Assembly: GCA_012026885.1 (NCBI GenBank)
Contig: VEPL01000025.1
Span: 482,595-546,594 of the forward strand
Reading direction: 5' to 3'
DNA length: 64,000 nucleotides
From: Betaproteobacteria bacterium
GTDB lineage: Bacteria; Pseudomonadota; Gammaproteobacteria; Burkholderiales; Rhodocyclaceae
The notes beneath the pieces are model-generated. The model was given only the letters and a program-made list of their open reading frames with translations. It was not told where the DNA came from and did no database searches. Position 1 is the first letter of the stretch. Every line of letters begins with the position of its first letter. The position numbers and the translations under genes are program-made. Below are positions 42,339-50,730 of the stretch, one piece after another.

Positions 42339-44387
42339 ATGGCGGCCACGGCGGGCAGTGCCCTCAAGCGCTACTACCTGCTGTATTCGGGTGGTTTCCT
42401 GCTGTTCGTCGCCGCGCTGGCGGTGCTGGAGCAGCACGGGATGCCGCCGCGCTGGATCGGTTATTCCTTCCTGACCTTCACGATCACGATGTACGCGGCG
42501 ATCGGCATCATGAGCCGTACCTCGGACGTTTCCGAGTTCTATGTCGCCGGCCGGCGCGTCCCGGCCTTCTTCAACGGCATGGCGACCGGCGCCGACTGGA
42601 TGAGTGCCGCCTCCTTCATCGGCCTGGCCGGCACACTCTATCTTTCCGGTTTCCAGGGGCTGGCCTTCGTCATCGGCTGGACCGGCGGCTTCGTGCTGGT
42701 AGCCGTGTTGCTGGCCCCCTACCTGCGGCGTTTCGGCGAGTACACCATCCCCGATTTCCTCAGCGCCCGTTACGGCGGCACCGCGATCCGCCTCGTTGCG
42801 GTGGGGGCGGCCATCCTGGCGTCCTTCATCTATGTCGTTGCCCAGATCTACGGGGTCGGCGTCATCACCAGCCGCTTCGTCGGACTGCAGTTCGAGATCG
42901 GCGTCTTCGTCGGCCTGGCCGGCATCCTCGTCTGTTCTTTCCTCGGCGGGATGCGGGCGGTCACATGGACGCAGGTGGCCCAGTACGTGATCCTGATTGT
43001 CGCCTACGTGACGCCGGTAGCTATCCTCTCCTGGAATGTGACCGGTAACCCGTTGCCGCAGATTGCCTACGGCGAGGTTCTCGGCGAAGTGGGACGGCTG
43101 GAGGCCAGGCTCTTCAACAGCCCCGCCGAAGCCGCTGCGCGCGAGCTTTATCGCGAGCGGGCCGACGATTACGCGCGCAAGATCATGCAGCTGCCGCAAT
43201 CGCTGACGCAGGAACGCGAGGACCTGACTGCCCGCATCAACGAACTGAAGGCCGGCGATGCGGCGATGAAGGAGATCGTCGCCCTTGAGCGGCAGCGGCG
43301 CGACCTGCCGCTCGACACGGAGCAGGCGCGGCAGCGCTGGGAGGCGGCAATGTTCGCGGCTGCCGCGCGCGCCACCCCGCCAGTGCCTCACGCGGCAGCC
43401 TTTCCCGGTGCCGAGCCGGAGGCGAGCTGGAAGCAGCGCGTCAATTTCCTCGCCCTGATCTTCTGCCTGACCATCGGTACCGCCGCGCTGCCGCACGTAC
43501 TGATGCGCTACTACACGACGCCCGGCGTGCGGGCCGCGCGCGAGTCGGTCTTGTGGTCGCTGCTCTTCATCCTGCTGCTCTACGTCACGGCGCCGGCCTA
43601 TGCCGTCTTCGCCAAGCACGAGGTCTTCGCCAACCTCGTCGGCATCCCGATCGCCAAACTGCCCGGCTGGGTCGCCGCGTGGAGCAAGGTCGGCCTGGTC
43701 GGCATCGAGGACATCAACCGCGACGGCATCCTCCAGTTGGCGGAACTGACGCTCAACCCTGACGTGATAGTGCTGGCCACCCCGGAAATTGCCGGCATGC
43801 CTTACGTCGTTTCCGGCCTCGTCGCCGCGGGTGGCCTCGCCGCCGCGCTGTCGACCGCCGACGGCCTCCTGCTCACCATCACCAGCGCGTTGTCGCACGA
43901 TGTCTACTACCGTGTTTTCCGCCCGCGCTCGTCAACCCAGCTGCGCCTCGTCATCTCCAAGTCGATGCTTCTTCTCGTCGCCGTTTCTGCGGCCACGGTC
44001 GCCGCCCAGAAGCCCGGGACCATCCTGTCCATGGTTGCCTGGGCCTTCTCGATCGCCGGGTCGGCCTTTTTTCCGGCCCTCGTGCTCGGCATCTTCTGGC
44101 GCCGGGCGACCCGCCAGGGCGCACTGGCAGGAATGCTGGTCGGCGTAGCTGTCGCGGTCTACTACATCTTCCGGCTCGAATTCGACAGCATTCCCTGGCT
44201 GGGAATATCCGGCCTGCGTATGGAACCTTGGTTCTCCATCCATTCCAATTCGGCCGGCGTTTTCGGCGTCTCCGCCGGCTTCGCGACCATGGTCGCAGTC
44301 AGCCTGCTCACCCGCGCGCCGGCGGCCGAGGTCGAGCGTTTTCTCGACCGCATCCGCCATACCCGTACGCGCCGGAGCGCCGGATGA
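42339..44387 (+). CDS. Sodium:solute symporter large subunit (TIGR03648-like, ActP relative)
   Basis: A 682-aa symporter. Early helices include TFTITMYAAIGIMSRTSDVS, EFYVAGRRVPAFFNGMATG and DWMSAASFIGLAGTLYLSGF, close to ActP acetate permease. A soluble insert of about 110 residues (about 235-345, rich in Glu, Arg and Ala) interrupts the membrane part, as in the TIGR03648 family. The later AAALSTADGLLLTITSALSHDVY is the conserved sodium-site helix. Substrate is probably a short carboxylate such as acetate, judged from family and from acsA and the SLC5 sensor nearby. It overlaps the small subunit by 4 bases. Confidence 0.9.
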   Translation: MAATAGSALKRYYLLYSGGFLLFVAALAVLEQHGMPPRWIGYSFLTFTITMYAAIGIMSRTSDVSEFYVAGRRVPAFFNGMATGADWMSAASFIGLAGTLYLSGFQGLAFVIGWTGGFVLVAVLLAPYLRRFGEYTIPDFLSARYGGTAIRLVAVGAAILASFIYVVAQIYGVGVITSRFVGLQFEIGVFVGLAGILVCSFLGGMRAVTWTQVAQYVILIVAYVTPVAILSWNVTGNPLPQIAYGEVLGEVGRLEARLFNSPAEAAARELYRERADDYARKIMQLPQSLTQEREDLTARINELKAGDAAMKEIVALERQRRDLPLDTEQARQRWEAAMFAAAARATPPVPHAAAFPGAEPEASWKQRVNFLALIFCLTIGTAALPHVLMRYYTTPGVRAARESVLWSLLFILLLYVTAPAYAVFAKHEVFANLVGIPIAKLPGWVAAWSKVGLVGIEDINRDGILQLAELTLNPDVIVLATPEIAGMPYVVSGLVAAGGLAAALSTADGLLLTITSALSHDVYYRVFRPRSSTQLRLVISKSMLLLVAVSAATVAAQKPGTILSMVAWAFSIAGSAFFPALVLGIFWRRATRQGALAGMLVGVAVAVYYIFRLEFDSIPWLGISGLRMEPWFSIHSNSAGVFGVSAGFATMVAVSLLTRAPAAEVERFLDRIRHTRTRRSAG

Positions 44388-44626
44388 GCGCCAGTACTTA
44401 TTGGCAGCAAACCCGCCGGCTTACCCTGACCGTGATCCTGGCGTGGGTGGCCGTCACCTTCGGCCTCGGCTGGTTCTCCGACGAACTCAACCGCTTTGCC
44501 TTCCTGGGCTTTCCGCTCGGGTTTTACATGGCGGCACAGGGGACGCTACTCGTCTATCTCGTCATGATCGCGATCTATAACCACCGCATGCGCAAGATCG
44601 AGGAAGAATCCGGCATCGACGATTAG
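44384..44626 (+). CDS. DUF4212 small subunit of the sodium:solute symporter
   Basis: An 80-aa protein with two membrane helices (LTLTVILAWVAVTFGLGWF and FYMAAQGTLLVYLVMIAIYN) and the family start YWQQTRRLT, matching DUF4212/TIGR03647. That family pairs with the large symporter of the previous gene. In the arrangements I recall, the small gene usually precedes the large one; here it follows, coupled by ATGA. It closes the 10-gene run. The charged tail RKIEEESGIDD is cytoplasmic. Confidence 0.9.
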   Translation: MSASTYWQQTRRLTLTVILAWVAVTFGLGWFSDELNRFAFLGFPLGFYMAAQGTLLVYLVMIAIYNHRMRKIEEESGIDD

Positions 44627-44649
44627 GGGCTTGCCCGGCCGGGCCGGCT

Positions 44650-44677
44650 TTGATTACCTCGACCCCTCTGCTACAAT
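44650..44677 (+). promoter_or_regulatory. tRNA-Ser promoter
   Basis: TTGATT (44650-44655), 16 bases, TACAAT (44672-44677), the latter 11 bases before the mature tRNA 5' end. It is a good fit for a sigma-70 promoter of a stable RNA. Confidence 0.65.
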
Positions 44678-44688
44678 GCGCGCCTCCC

Positions 44689-44779
44689 GGAGAGGTGGAT
44701 GAGTGGTTTAAGTCGCACGCCTGGAAAGCGTGTTTAGGGTAATACCCTAACGCGGGTTCGAATCCCGCCCTCTCCGCCA
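44689..44779 (+). tRNA. tRNA-Ser (anticodon GGA)
   Basis: A 91-base tRNA with acceptor stem GGAGAGG/CCTCTCC, D-arm, anticodon stem CACGC/GCGTG around the loop CTGGAAA (anticodon GGA, reading UCC and UCU), and a long variable arm (TTAGGGTAATACCCTAA). The T-arm contains GTTCGAAT, and the genome encodes CCA. The long variable arm confirms a class II serine tRNA. Confidence 0.97.
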
Positions 44780-44793
44780 GGATCCACCGCATG

Positions 44794-44822
44794 ACGGCCC
44801 CGCACGGGCCGTTTGCATTTTG
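44794..44822 (+). terminator. Terminator after tRNA-Ser
   Basis: ACGGCCC (44794-44800) pairs with GGGCCGT (44806-44812) around a 5-base loop, followed by TTGCATTTT. It lies 14 bases after the CCA end. Confidence 0.7.
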
Positions 44823-44860
44823 CCTGCCGGCGCTGTCCGGCACGAGCCCGTGGGAGTGAT

Positions 44861-45277
44861 TTGACACAGGTGGCGTCGAATGGCGGCGGATGGCGGACGG
44901 AAGCTGCCGAGTGGCGGCGGCCCTGGAAGCTGCTGAGCTTCACGGCTGGCATGGGCCTGCTGATCGTCGGGGCTTACCACTATCGCGCACCGGACTGGGA
45001 TGTGCCGGTCAGCATCCTGATGGCGACGCTCGCCTACCTGAGCGCCCCGTGGAGCCTGCGCACGCTGATCGAGCGGCGCTGGCGCGACTGGCCGCTGATG
45101 CTCTTCCTGACATGGTTCACGGTCGACGGCGGCTACGCGCTCTACTGGCATTATCGCGACCCGGTGGCGCTCGCCCTGATGCGCGACGCCAACTTTCCCG
45201 CATCCCTCTCGTTGTATGGCATCTGCGGGGTGATCTGGCTGCCGCGCGCCCCCTTGCCGGAATCGGGCGTTGGCTAG
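44861..45277 (+). CDS. Hypothetical membrane protein
   Basis: About 138 aa with four predicted helices, including LLSFTAGMGLLIVGAYHYRA, SILMATLAYLSAPWSL, PLMLFLTWFTVDGGYALYWH and a last one ending GVIWLPRAPL. I do not recognise a family. The start is uncertain: the TTG at 44861 has GGAG 4 bases before it, whereas a GTG at 44870 lies 13 bases after. The frame further upstream reads through the tRNA terminator and is not used. Confidence 0.6.
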   Translation: MTQVASNGGGWRTEAAEWRRPWKLLSFTAGMGLLIVGAYHYRAPDWDVPVSILMATLAYLSAPWSLRTLIERRWRDWPLMLFLTWFTVDGGYALYWHYRDPVALALMRDANFPASLSLYGICGVIWLPRAPLPESGVG

Positions 45278-45454
45278 CGATGAGGTTCGGGTGTACTGAG
45301 CGGCGAGAGTCGCCGCAATCCCGGGTTTACTGAACCGGAATTTGCCGAGCACGCCATAATTCCTTCGCAGCGGGTGACGACCCGGCCCTTGGCACGGATT
45401 GTTCGCGGTTTGTTTTATCCTGCCACATCTCCTGGCTCTTGCCTTACTTCATAC

Positions 45455-46954
45455 ATGGATAACACCTACTCACCCGAAGTCGAATATACAAACGACTATT
45501 ACCATTTCATGAGCCCGGCGATGATCGATTGCATCGCGCTGAACTCGGGTTTCTCGCTGCCTCGCCGGGACGGGGGTTTCTCCTATTGTGAACTTGGCTG
45601 TGGTTTCGGCCTGACGACCAGCTATCTGGCGGCCACTCATCCTGAAGGGCGTTTTTTCGGTATTGACCTGAACGCAATGCAGATCGGGGTTGCGCAGGAG
45701 AAGTGCAAGGGGTTCGGGCTCGACAACGTCCACTTCATAGCCGGTGACGTCATGGAAATCGATCCTGAGGGGTTTCCGGACCTGGATTACGTCACCATGC
45801 ACGGTTTGTATTCATGGGTGCCGGCGCCGGTGCGTAAAGGTGCCCTTGATCTGATCGCGGCGAAGCTCAAGCCGGGCGGATGCGTTTTCCTCTCTCATGA
45901 CGTCTTGCCCGGCTGGCATGCGTTGATGCCGATCCGCGATTTCCTGCTCGCCGAGTCGGAGAAGAGTGGAAAGACATCGGTCATGGATCGCACGATGTAT
46001 GCGATGAGTCGCCTGCAGCAGATGGTTGATCAGCGGGCGAATTTCGTGGCATCGAGCCCGAGTGTCCTGGATTGGGCCGTCACGCTGCTCAAACAGGACC
46101 CGCGTTACGTCGCGCACGAATACCTTGTTTCATGCCTTGCGCCGATGCCCTTCAAGACCGTGGCCAAGGATCTGTCAGACATCGGATTGCAGTACGCCGG
46201 CGATACGCGGCCATTGCTCAACAACTTCCGCTTGTGCGTCCCTGCGAATCTGCACGCAGACATCGAGCGGGAGAACGACCCGCATGAGCGCGAAGCACTG
46301 AAAGACTATCTGTTTGCCACTACCTTTCGGCGCAGCGTCTTCGTACGGCGGCATTCCACAGAGTCTGGCCCAGTTCGCGATGCCGGTGATCAAGTTTGGG
46401 GATTGATGGCGACGAACGTGCGTCCGTCTCTCGAGTTCGATTTTCCTTCCGGGAAATGTCGGTTCGACCACCCGGTCTACCAGGCGATCATCGGGACGCT
46501 GCGTACGCAGCCGCGCCCGCTTCGCGAATTGTTGCAGGTTCTTTCCGGATTCCCCGAGCGCGCCTTGTACAACGCGTTGATGATGCTGTTCGCCGCTCAA
46601 TGGGTAGCGCCATTCCGCATGAACTCCGGGAATTCCGCGTGCGATAGGATCAACAGGCAACGAATTGAAGGTCCGCGTCGTGACGATATGCTCCTGTCCA
46701 GCACTTACGGTGGCGCTTTGCCGGCCGATGATGTGGAACGCCTCTACCTTTTTGTTCGCGGAACCGGGGGCAAAAACATGGCCGAACTGGGTGATGCGAT
46801 GCATCGGGAGGCTGAACGACGAAACTGGTACCGCGAAAGTCCGGCCTTCGCTTCGTTCGGGGCGGATGCCGCCGCCCGGAGACAGAGCCTGCACCGTATT
46901 GCGGCTCGCATCGTGCAGCAAGACGATTACTACCGAAGCCTGGGTTGGCTTTGA
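45455..46954 (+). CDS. SAM-dependent methyltransferase with a methyltransferase regulatory domain
   Basis: About 499 aa. The N-terminal methyltransferase has motif I SYCELGCGFGLTTSYLA, then GRFFGIDLNAMQIGVA and the acidic FIAGDVMEIDPEG, followed by VTMHGLYSWVP. The central and C-terminal parts match the PF10119 regulatory domain of uncharacterised methyltransferases (LDWAVTLLKQ and LLNNFRLCVPANLH among others). Target unknown. GC content is visibly lower than in the flanking genes and codon use more relaxed, which hints at horizontal gain. The ATG at 45455 is chosen over the GTG at 45374, but neither has a strong Shine-Dalgarno. Confidence 0.8.
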   Translation: MDNTYSPEVEYTNDYYHFMSPAMIDCIALNSGFSLPRRDGGFSYCELGCGFGLTTSYLAATHPEGRFFGIDLNAMQIGVAQEKCKGFGLDNVHFIAGDVMEIDPEGFPDLDYVTMHGLYSWVPAPVRKGALDLIAAKLKPGGCVFLSHDVLPGWHALMPIRDFLLAESEKSGKTSVMDRTMYAMSRLQQMVDQRANFVASSPSVLDWAVTLLKQDPRYVAHEYLVSCLAPMPFKTVAKDLSDIGLQYAGDTRPLLNNFRLCVPANLHADIERENDPHEREALKDYLFATTFRRSVFVRRHSTESGPVRDAGDQVWGLMATNVRPSLEFDFPSGKCRFDHPVYQAIIGTLRTQPRPLRELLQVLSGFPERALYNALMMLFAAQWVAPFRMNSGNSACDRINRQRIEGPRRDDMLLSSTYGGALPADDVERLYLFVRGTGGKNMAELGDAMHREAERRNWYRESPAFASFGADAAARRQSLHRIAARIVQQDDYYRSLGWL

Positions 46955-47497
46955 GGGCAATGCCGCTACCGGCTGCCTACTGACTTCACGTTTTGCCAAC
47001 AGGGCCCGCGGTGGATTGCGGACAGGACCGGAAATTGCTAAGCAAGTGATGAGGCGCACGCGCTTCGCTTGCGCCCGGTCCGATCCGGGAGGTCTGCCAT
47101 GATTGCAAAACGCTTGCCAGTAAACGTCCGGACAGCCGGCGGCCTGCAGCCGTTCCGCGGCAGGGCACGCACTCGGGGGGCGCCGCCATGGTCCCCGTAC
47201 TGAACGAGGAAACCCTGTTCTGGATGCGCCTCGCGGCATTCGCCAGCCTGTCGGAACACGTGCTCGCTTCCGGCGCATCCTTGTCCGATGCCGAGGAACT
47301 GCTCTTCGGCTGGTCTCTGCCCGGCGATCTGCCGTCGCGCTATGCCTGCCTCGGCGGCGGTGCCGCCAACGCCACGGTGCGGGGGTGATTGCAAACGGGG
47401 AGGTTGCCGGCACCGGTTTTGTGCGCTTGACGACAGGCATGTGCCATTTGCGCCCGTTGCTATTGAAGCCGGACCGGGTTTTCCCGCCTGGGGCGGT
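46955..47497. other. 543-base gap with at most small ORFs
   Basis: Two small plus-strand ORFs lie here. One (47099-47203, 34 aa, starting after GGGAGG) reads MIAKRLPVNVR at its start and overlaps the next. The other is listed separately. Beyond these I see no gene, RNA or repeat. The stretch may be a decayed region between the low-GC methyltransferase and the helicase gene. Confidence 0.4.
47188..47388 (+). CDS. Possible small protein, 66 aa
   Basis: A short ORF whose product (NEETLFWMRLAAFASLSEHV and a Gly/Ala-rich tail) has coding-like composition with Leu, Ala and Glu spacing of a helix. There is no close Shine-Dalgarno before the ATG except a G-run. I recognise no family. It may be a remnant or a real small gene. 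Confidence 0.3.
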   Translation: MVPVLNEETLFWMRLAAFASLSEHVLASGASLSDAEELLFGWSLPGDLPSRYACLGGGAANATVRG

Positions 47498-49141
47498 TCA
47501 GCCGGCCTGTTCGATGCGTTCCAGCAGACGCGCGGCAGCGCGCTCGTGGATGACCAGGATCAGCTTCATCGAACTGCGCGTGGCGCCGACGAAGAGCTTG
47601 CGCAAGGCCTTGTCGTCAAGTTCGTCGAAGTCGATTTCGGCGAAGATGACCGCCGGAGCGGCCTGGCCCTTGAAGCGGTAGACCGATTCGACGAGCACGT
47701 CCCCCTCGCTGTAGGCCGGCTGGCCGAACAAATCGTAGGCGCCGGTGAAGCGGCGCAGGCTGCACTGTCCCAGGCGGTCGAGCGCCATCAGGTGCGACTG
47801 CTCGCGGCCGTGGTAGCTGACGATGGCGAGATCGTGCTTCTTGAAGCCGGCCGAATAGCAGAGGCGGACGGATTCCTTGACGCGCGCGTAGAGACCGGCG
47901 GTGTCCGCGTAGTCGAGGATCTCGACCGGTTCCGCGGCGATTGGCGAAGCGGCCTCGATGGCCGGGCCGTCGGGCAGGAGGCGGCGCAGCAGGTCGACGA
48001 TGGGGCGCGGGCTGCGGTAATTGCTGTCGGCGTGCAGCGTCACCCAGCCGGGCAGGGGCGTCGGTGGCTGGCCGTAGAGGTTCTGTAGCGGGTCTTCCAG
48101 CCAGAGCAGGCGGGTGTCCTCGCGGGCATGTCGGAAGATCCGGTCCCGCCAGGTTGCCGGGATGTCCTGGCCTTCGTCAACGATCACGGTATCGAAGCGG
48201 AAGGCCTCGTCGACGGGCAGTTCGCCGGCCCGCATCGCCAGATGGGCGAAGGCGTCGGGTCGGGTGAAATCGGGTATTTCGCCGGCGTGGCGCAGGCGTT
48301 GGTCGCACAGCTGGTGAAAGGTGCAGGCGACACCGCCGGGCGGGGCGATGCGGTTGAAATGGTCGGCCAGCGGCCGGTTGAAGCAGACATAGAGCGGACG
48401 TTTGCCGCTTGCCAGCGTGGCGCGGTACTCGGCCAGTGCGAGCTGTGTCTTGCCTGAGCCGGCGGTACCGGTCACGCGCAGGCGGAAGGGCGCGAAATCG
48501 AGGCTCCGCGCCCAGCGGGCGAGGCCGCCGGAGACCCGGGTGACCAGCTCGCGGGCCTGGCCCATCAGCGCGCTGACATCGGCATCCAGCTCGATCAGGT
48601 CGCGCAGGAAGGCGTGGATCTTTGCGGTGGCTGCCGATTCGGCGCGCGCCGGCAGCAGTTGTTCGATAATGGCGCACAGCTGCCCGCGCCGCGTGGCATC
48701 GATGATGCGCTCGGGCACGATGCCGGCCGTCTCCGGGCTCCTGACCGTGTAGTCGGGGCAATAGAGGAGGGCGTCGGTATGCACCGACGGGATGTCGCCA
48801 CGCGCGGCGAGCTTGCCGCGTAGCTGGCTGACCATGCGCGACATCTGGACCGGCACGCTCTTGGTCCGACCGGGATACTGCTTCACCAGTCCGTCGGGCG
48901 TCTCGTCGAGGAAGCCGCTTTTCTGCTCGATCAGCAGCAGGTCGCCGGCCAGATTGACCACGGCGAAATCGATCTCGCCGTAGATGGCGTAGCGCCCCTC
49001 CATGCCCGTCCAGTGCACGGCGTGATAGACCGTGTAGCTGTCGGGCAGGCCGTTGGCGAGGACGGACAGGGTCTCGATTTCGCGCCGCGCGGCGCCTGTG
49101 ACGGCGAGCTCGCGCCAGCCGTCGGGAACGATGCGGGCCAT
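47498..49141 (-). CDS. NERD-domain nuclease/UvrD-like helicase
   Basis: A 547-aa protein. The N-terminal part is a NERD (nuclease-related) domain with YGEIDFAVVNLAGDLLLIEQKSG, the E-D-E-x-K-type pattern of that fold. An SF1 helicase core follows: Walker A in VTGTAGSGKTQLALA, DEGQD in VDEGQDIPATW, and the late motifs SNYRSPRPIV and YRFKGQ, then FVGATRSS. Enzymes of this kind are linked to DNA repair, plasmid or phage functions, and some occur in defence loci. It lies convergent with the small ORF and adjacent, on the opposite strand, to the BRO-N/ClpP-like gene. The ATG at 49141 drops 39 unlikely N-terminal residues. Confidence 0.82.
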   Translation of the reverse strand: MARIVPDGWRELAVTGAARREIETLSVLANGLPDSYTVYHAVHWTGMEGRYAIYGEIDFAVVNLAGDLLLIEQKSGFLDETPDGLVKQYPGRTKSVPVQMSRMVSQLRGKLAARGDIPSVHTDALLYCPDYTVRSPETAGIVPERIIDATRRGQLCAIIEQLLPARAESAATAKIHAFLRDLIELDADVSALMGQARELVTRVSGGLARWARSLDFAPFRLRVTGTAGSGKTQLALAEYRATLASGKRPLYVCFNRPLADHFNRIAPPGGVACTFHQLCDQRLRHAGEIPDFTRPDAFAHLAMRAGELPVDEAFRFDTVIVDEGQDIPATWRDRIFRHAREDTRLLWLEDPLQNLYGQPPTPLPGWVTLHADSNYRSPRPIVDLLRRLLPDGPAIEAASPIAAEPVEILDYADTAGLYARVKESVRLCYSAGFKKHDLAIVSYHGREQSHLMALDRLGQCSLRRFTGAYDLFGQPAYSEGDVLVESVYRFKGQAAPAVIFAEIDFDELDDKALRKLFVGATRSSMKLILVIHERAAARLLERIEQAG

Positions 49142-49278
49142 GGTGGTCCACTCCGGGTCGGATGACGTGCAGCTTAATCGAATCGGCCGGCTTACGCATG
49201 GCCGGGCCTGCGGCATACTCGCGGCTCTGCCGCCTGCCGCGGTGCCCACTTCAGGATTCACCTACCCGATTCCGCCCG

Positions 49279-50721
49279 ATGACGACCTTCGGCAATTCCC
49301 GCCCGCGCGGCAACCGCCGCGGCGCCTGGCAGCTCGCGGTGGCGCTGGCCTTCCTGATGCTGGTTCCCTTCGCCATGGTGCTCGGCTGGCGCATCATCTG
49401 GCCGGCGTCGCTCCTGATGGTCGTCGTCCTGGTTTTTCTGGCGCTCAAGGCGCTTCATGGCGAGGCGCATGCGCGGATGAACGCACTGCCGTTGTCCGGC
49501 GAGCTGCCCTACGGCTTCGCCGGGCACGATATCCGGGCGGTCTGCGACAGCGGGGGCGAGGTCTGGTTGCGCGCTGACGATGTGCGCCACTTGCTCGGCC
49601 TCGAGCGTAGCGATGCCTGGATGGCGGGCGCTTATCCGGACGGCTACCGGCGCGCGGTCCCGGGTCTTGCCGCCTGGTTCATCAGCCCGGCGGCGGTGCG
49701 CCGGCATTGGGCGGGCAGTTTCCGCCCCGAGGTTAACCGCTTCCTGACGTGGATGGAGCGCGAACTCGTTCCCTTGCACCGGCAGCGAACCGCGCAGGTG
49801 GCTGACCCGGGGTCCGTCCCCGCCGATGATCCGGCTGCTCGACCGGTGGGCTTCGTCACCCGCCATTGGCGCGGCGAGCATCCGTTGCTGCACTTCGCGT
49901 TGAGCGGTCTCCTGCTGGCGGTGCTGTTCGGGGCACTACTGGGCGGTCCGAGCGAGCCGGCCGCGGTCGTCGCGCACTACCAGCGCCGGGCCTTCATCAC
50001 CTTGCTCGAACTGGTCGCCGGCACGCTGGCGGCGGCGTGGTGGGGTGTCGGCGCCTGGCGCAGCGCCCAGCGCTGGCTCGGTTCGGGGCGCTCGCTGCTG
50101 GCCGGCATGGCTTTCGCGATGGCCGGCATGGGGTCGCTGCTCTACGCCTTCGACCGGATGGCCGATTTCGACCGCCAGATGACGGTGTTCGCCCTGGTCG
50201 CGATGGCCACCGACAGTGACCCCAGGCCGCGACTGACCGTTTCCGCCGATGGCGGGCGGCTGCTGCTCAGCGGCGAAATGGGCTTCGGGACGACGCGCGC
50301 CGTGCGCGAAGCGCTGGCGCGCCATCCGGCCATCGCCGGGATCGAGCTCGAGGGGCCGGGCGGCCGTGCCTACGAGGGCCTGGTGCTGGCTGAACTGGTG
50401 CGCGAGAGCGGCCTGGCAACCTACGTGCGCCGGGACTGCGTGAGCGCCTGCGTGCTCGTCTTCGCCGGGGGAGGGCAACGGTTTGCAGCGCCGGGCGCGC
50501 GCTTCGGCCTGCACCGCTCGGGTGTCGGCTGGCAACGCGACGACGGCCGCCTTTCGCGGACGGATCTCGCCATGGGCGAGTTCTTCGCGGCGCAGGGCAT
50601 CGCCGACGCCTTCATCCGCCGCGCGCTGGCGACGCCGTTCGCGGACATCTGGGTGCCCGAATCCGCCGAGGTGCTGACGGCCCGGCTGGCAACCGACGTC
50701 TGGGTGGATCCGTCCCCTTAG
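49279..50721 (+). CDS. Membrane protein with BRO-N-like segment and periplasmic ClpP-like domain
   Basis: A 480-aa protein. Two N-terminal helices (about 15-60) are followed by a segment (about 83-165) that resembles the BRO-N fold: VWLRADDVRHLLGLERSDAW then a region ending EVNRFLTWMERELVP. After two more helices (about 200-280) comes a ClpP/SppA-like domain with GPGGRAYEGLVLAELV, the candidate nucleophile S389 in DCVSACVLVFAGGG, and RFGLHRSG, as in periplasmic ClpP-like proteins. The combination is unusual to me. No clear Shine-Dalgarno precedes the ATG. It converges on recD with 9 bases between stops. Confidence 0.65.
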   Translation: MTTFGNSRPRGNRRGAWQLAVALAFLMLVPFAMVLGWRIIWPASLLMVVVLVFLALKALHGEAHARMNALPLSGELPYGFAGHDIRAVCDSGGEVWLRADDVRHLLGLERSDAWMAGAYPDGYRRAVPGLAAWFISPAAVRRHWAGSFRPEVNRFLTWMERELVPLHRQRTAQVADPGSVPADDPAARPVGFVTRHWRGEHPLLHFALSGLLLAVLFGALLGGPSEPAAVVAHYQRRAFITLLELVAGTLAAAWWGVGAWRSAQRWLGSGRSLLAGMAFAMAGMGSLLYAFDRMADFDRQMTVFALVAMATDSDPRPRLTVSADGGRLLLSGEMGFGTTRAVREALARHPAIAGIELEGPGGRAYEGLVLAELVRESGLATYVRRDCVSACVLVFAGGGQRFAAPGARFGLHRSGVGWQRDDGRLSRTDLAMGEFFAAQGIADAFIRRALATPFADIWVPESAEVLTARLATDVWVDPSP

Positions 50722-50730
50722 TTGCGGCCG

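Noticed and set aside
47188..47388. Toxin or antitoxin gene next to the NERD helicase
   Set aside because: The product matches no toxin or antitoxin family I can recognise and has no partner ORF with good signals.
44689..50721. Integrated genomic island using tRNA-Ser as attachment site
   Set aside because: I find no integrase, no second copy of the tRNA 3' end downstream, and no mobile-element genes. The block remains odd, but integration at the tRNA is not supported.
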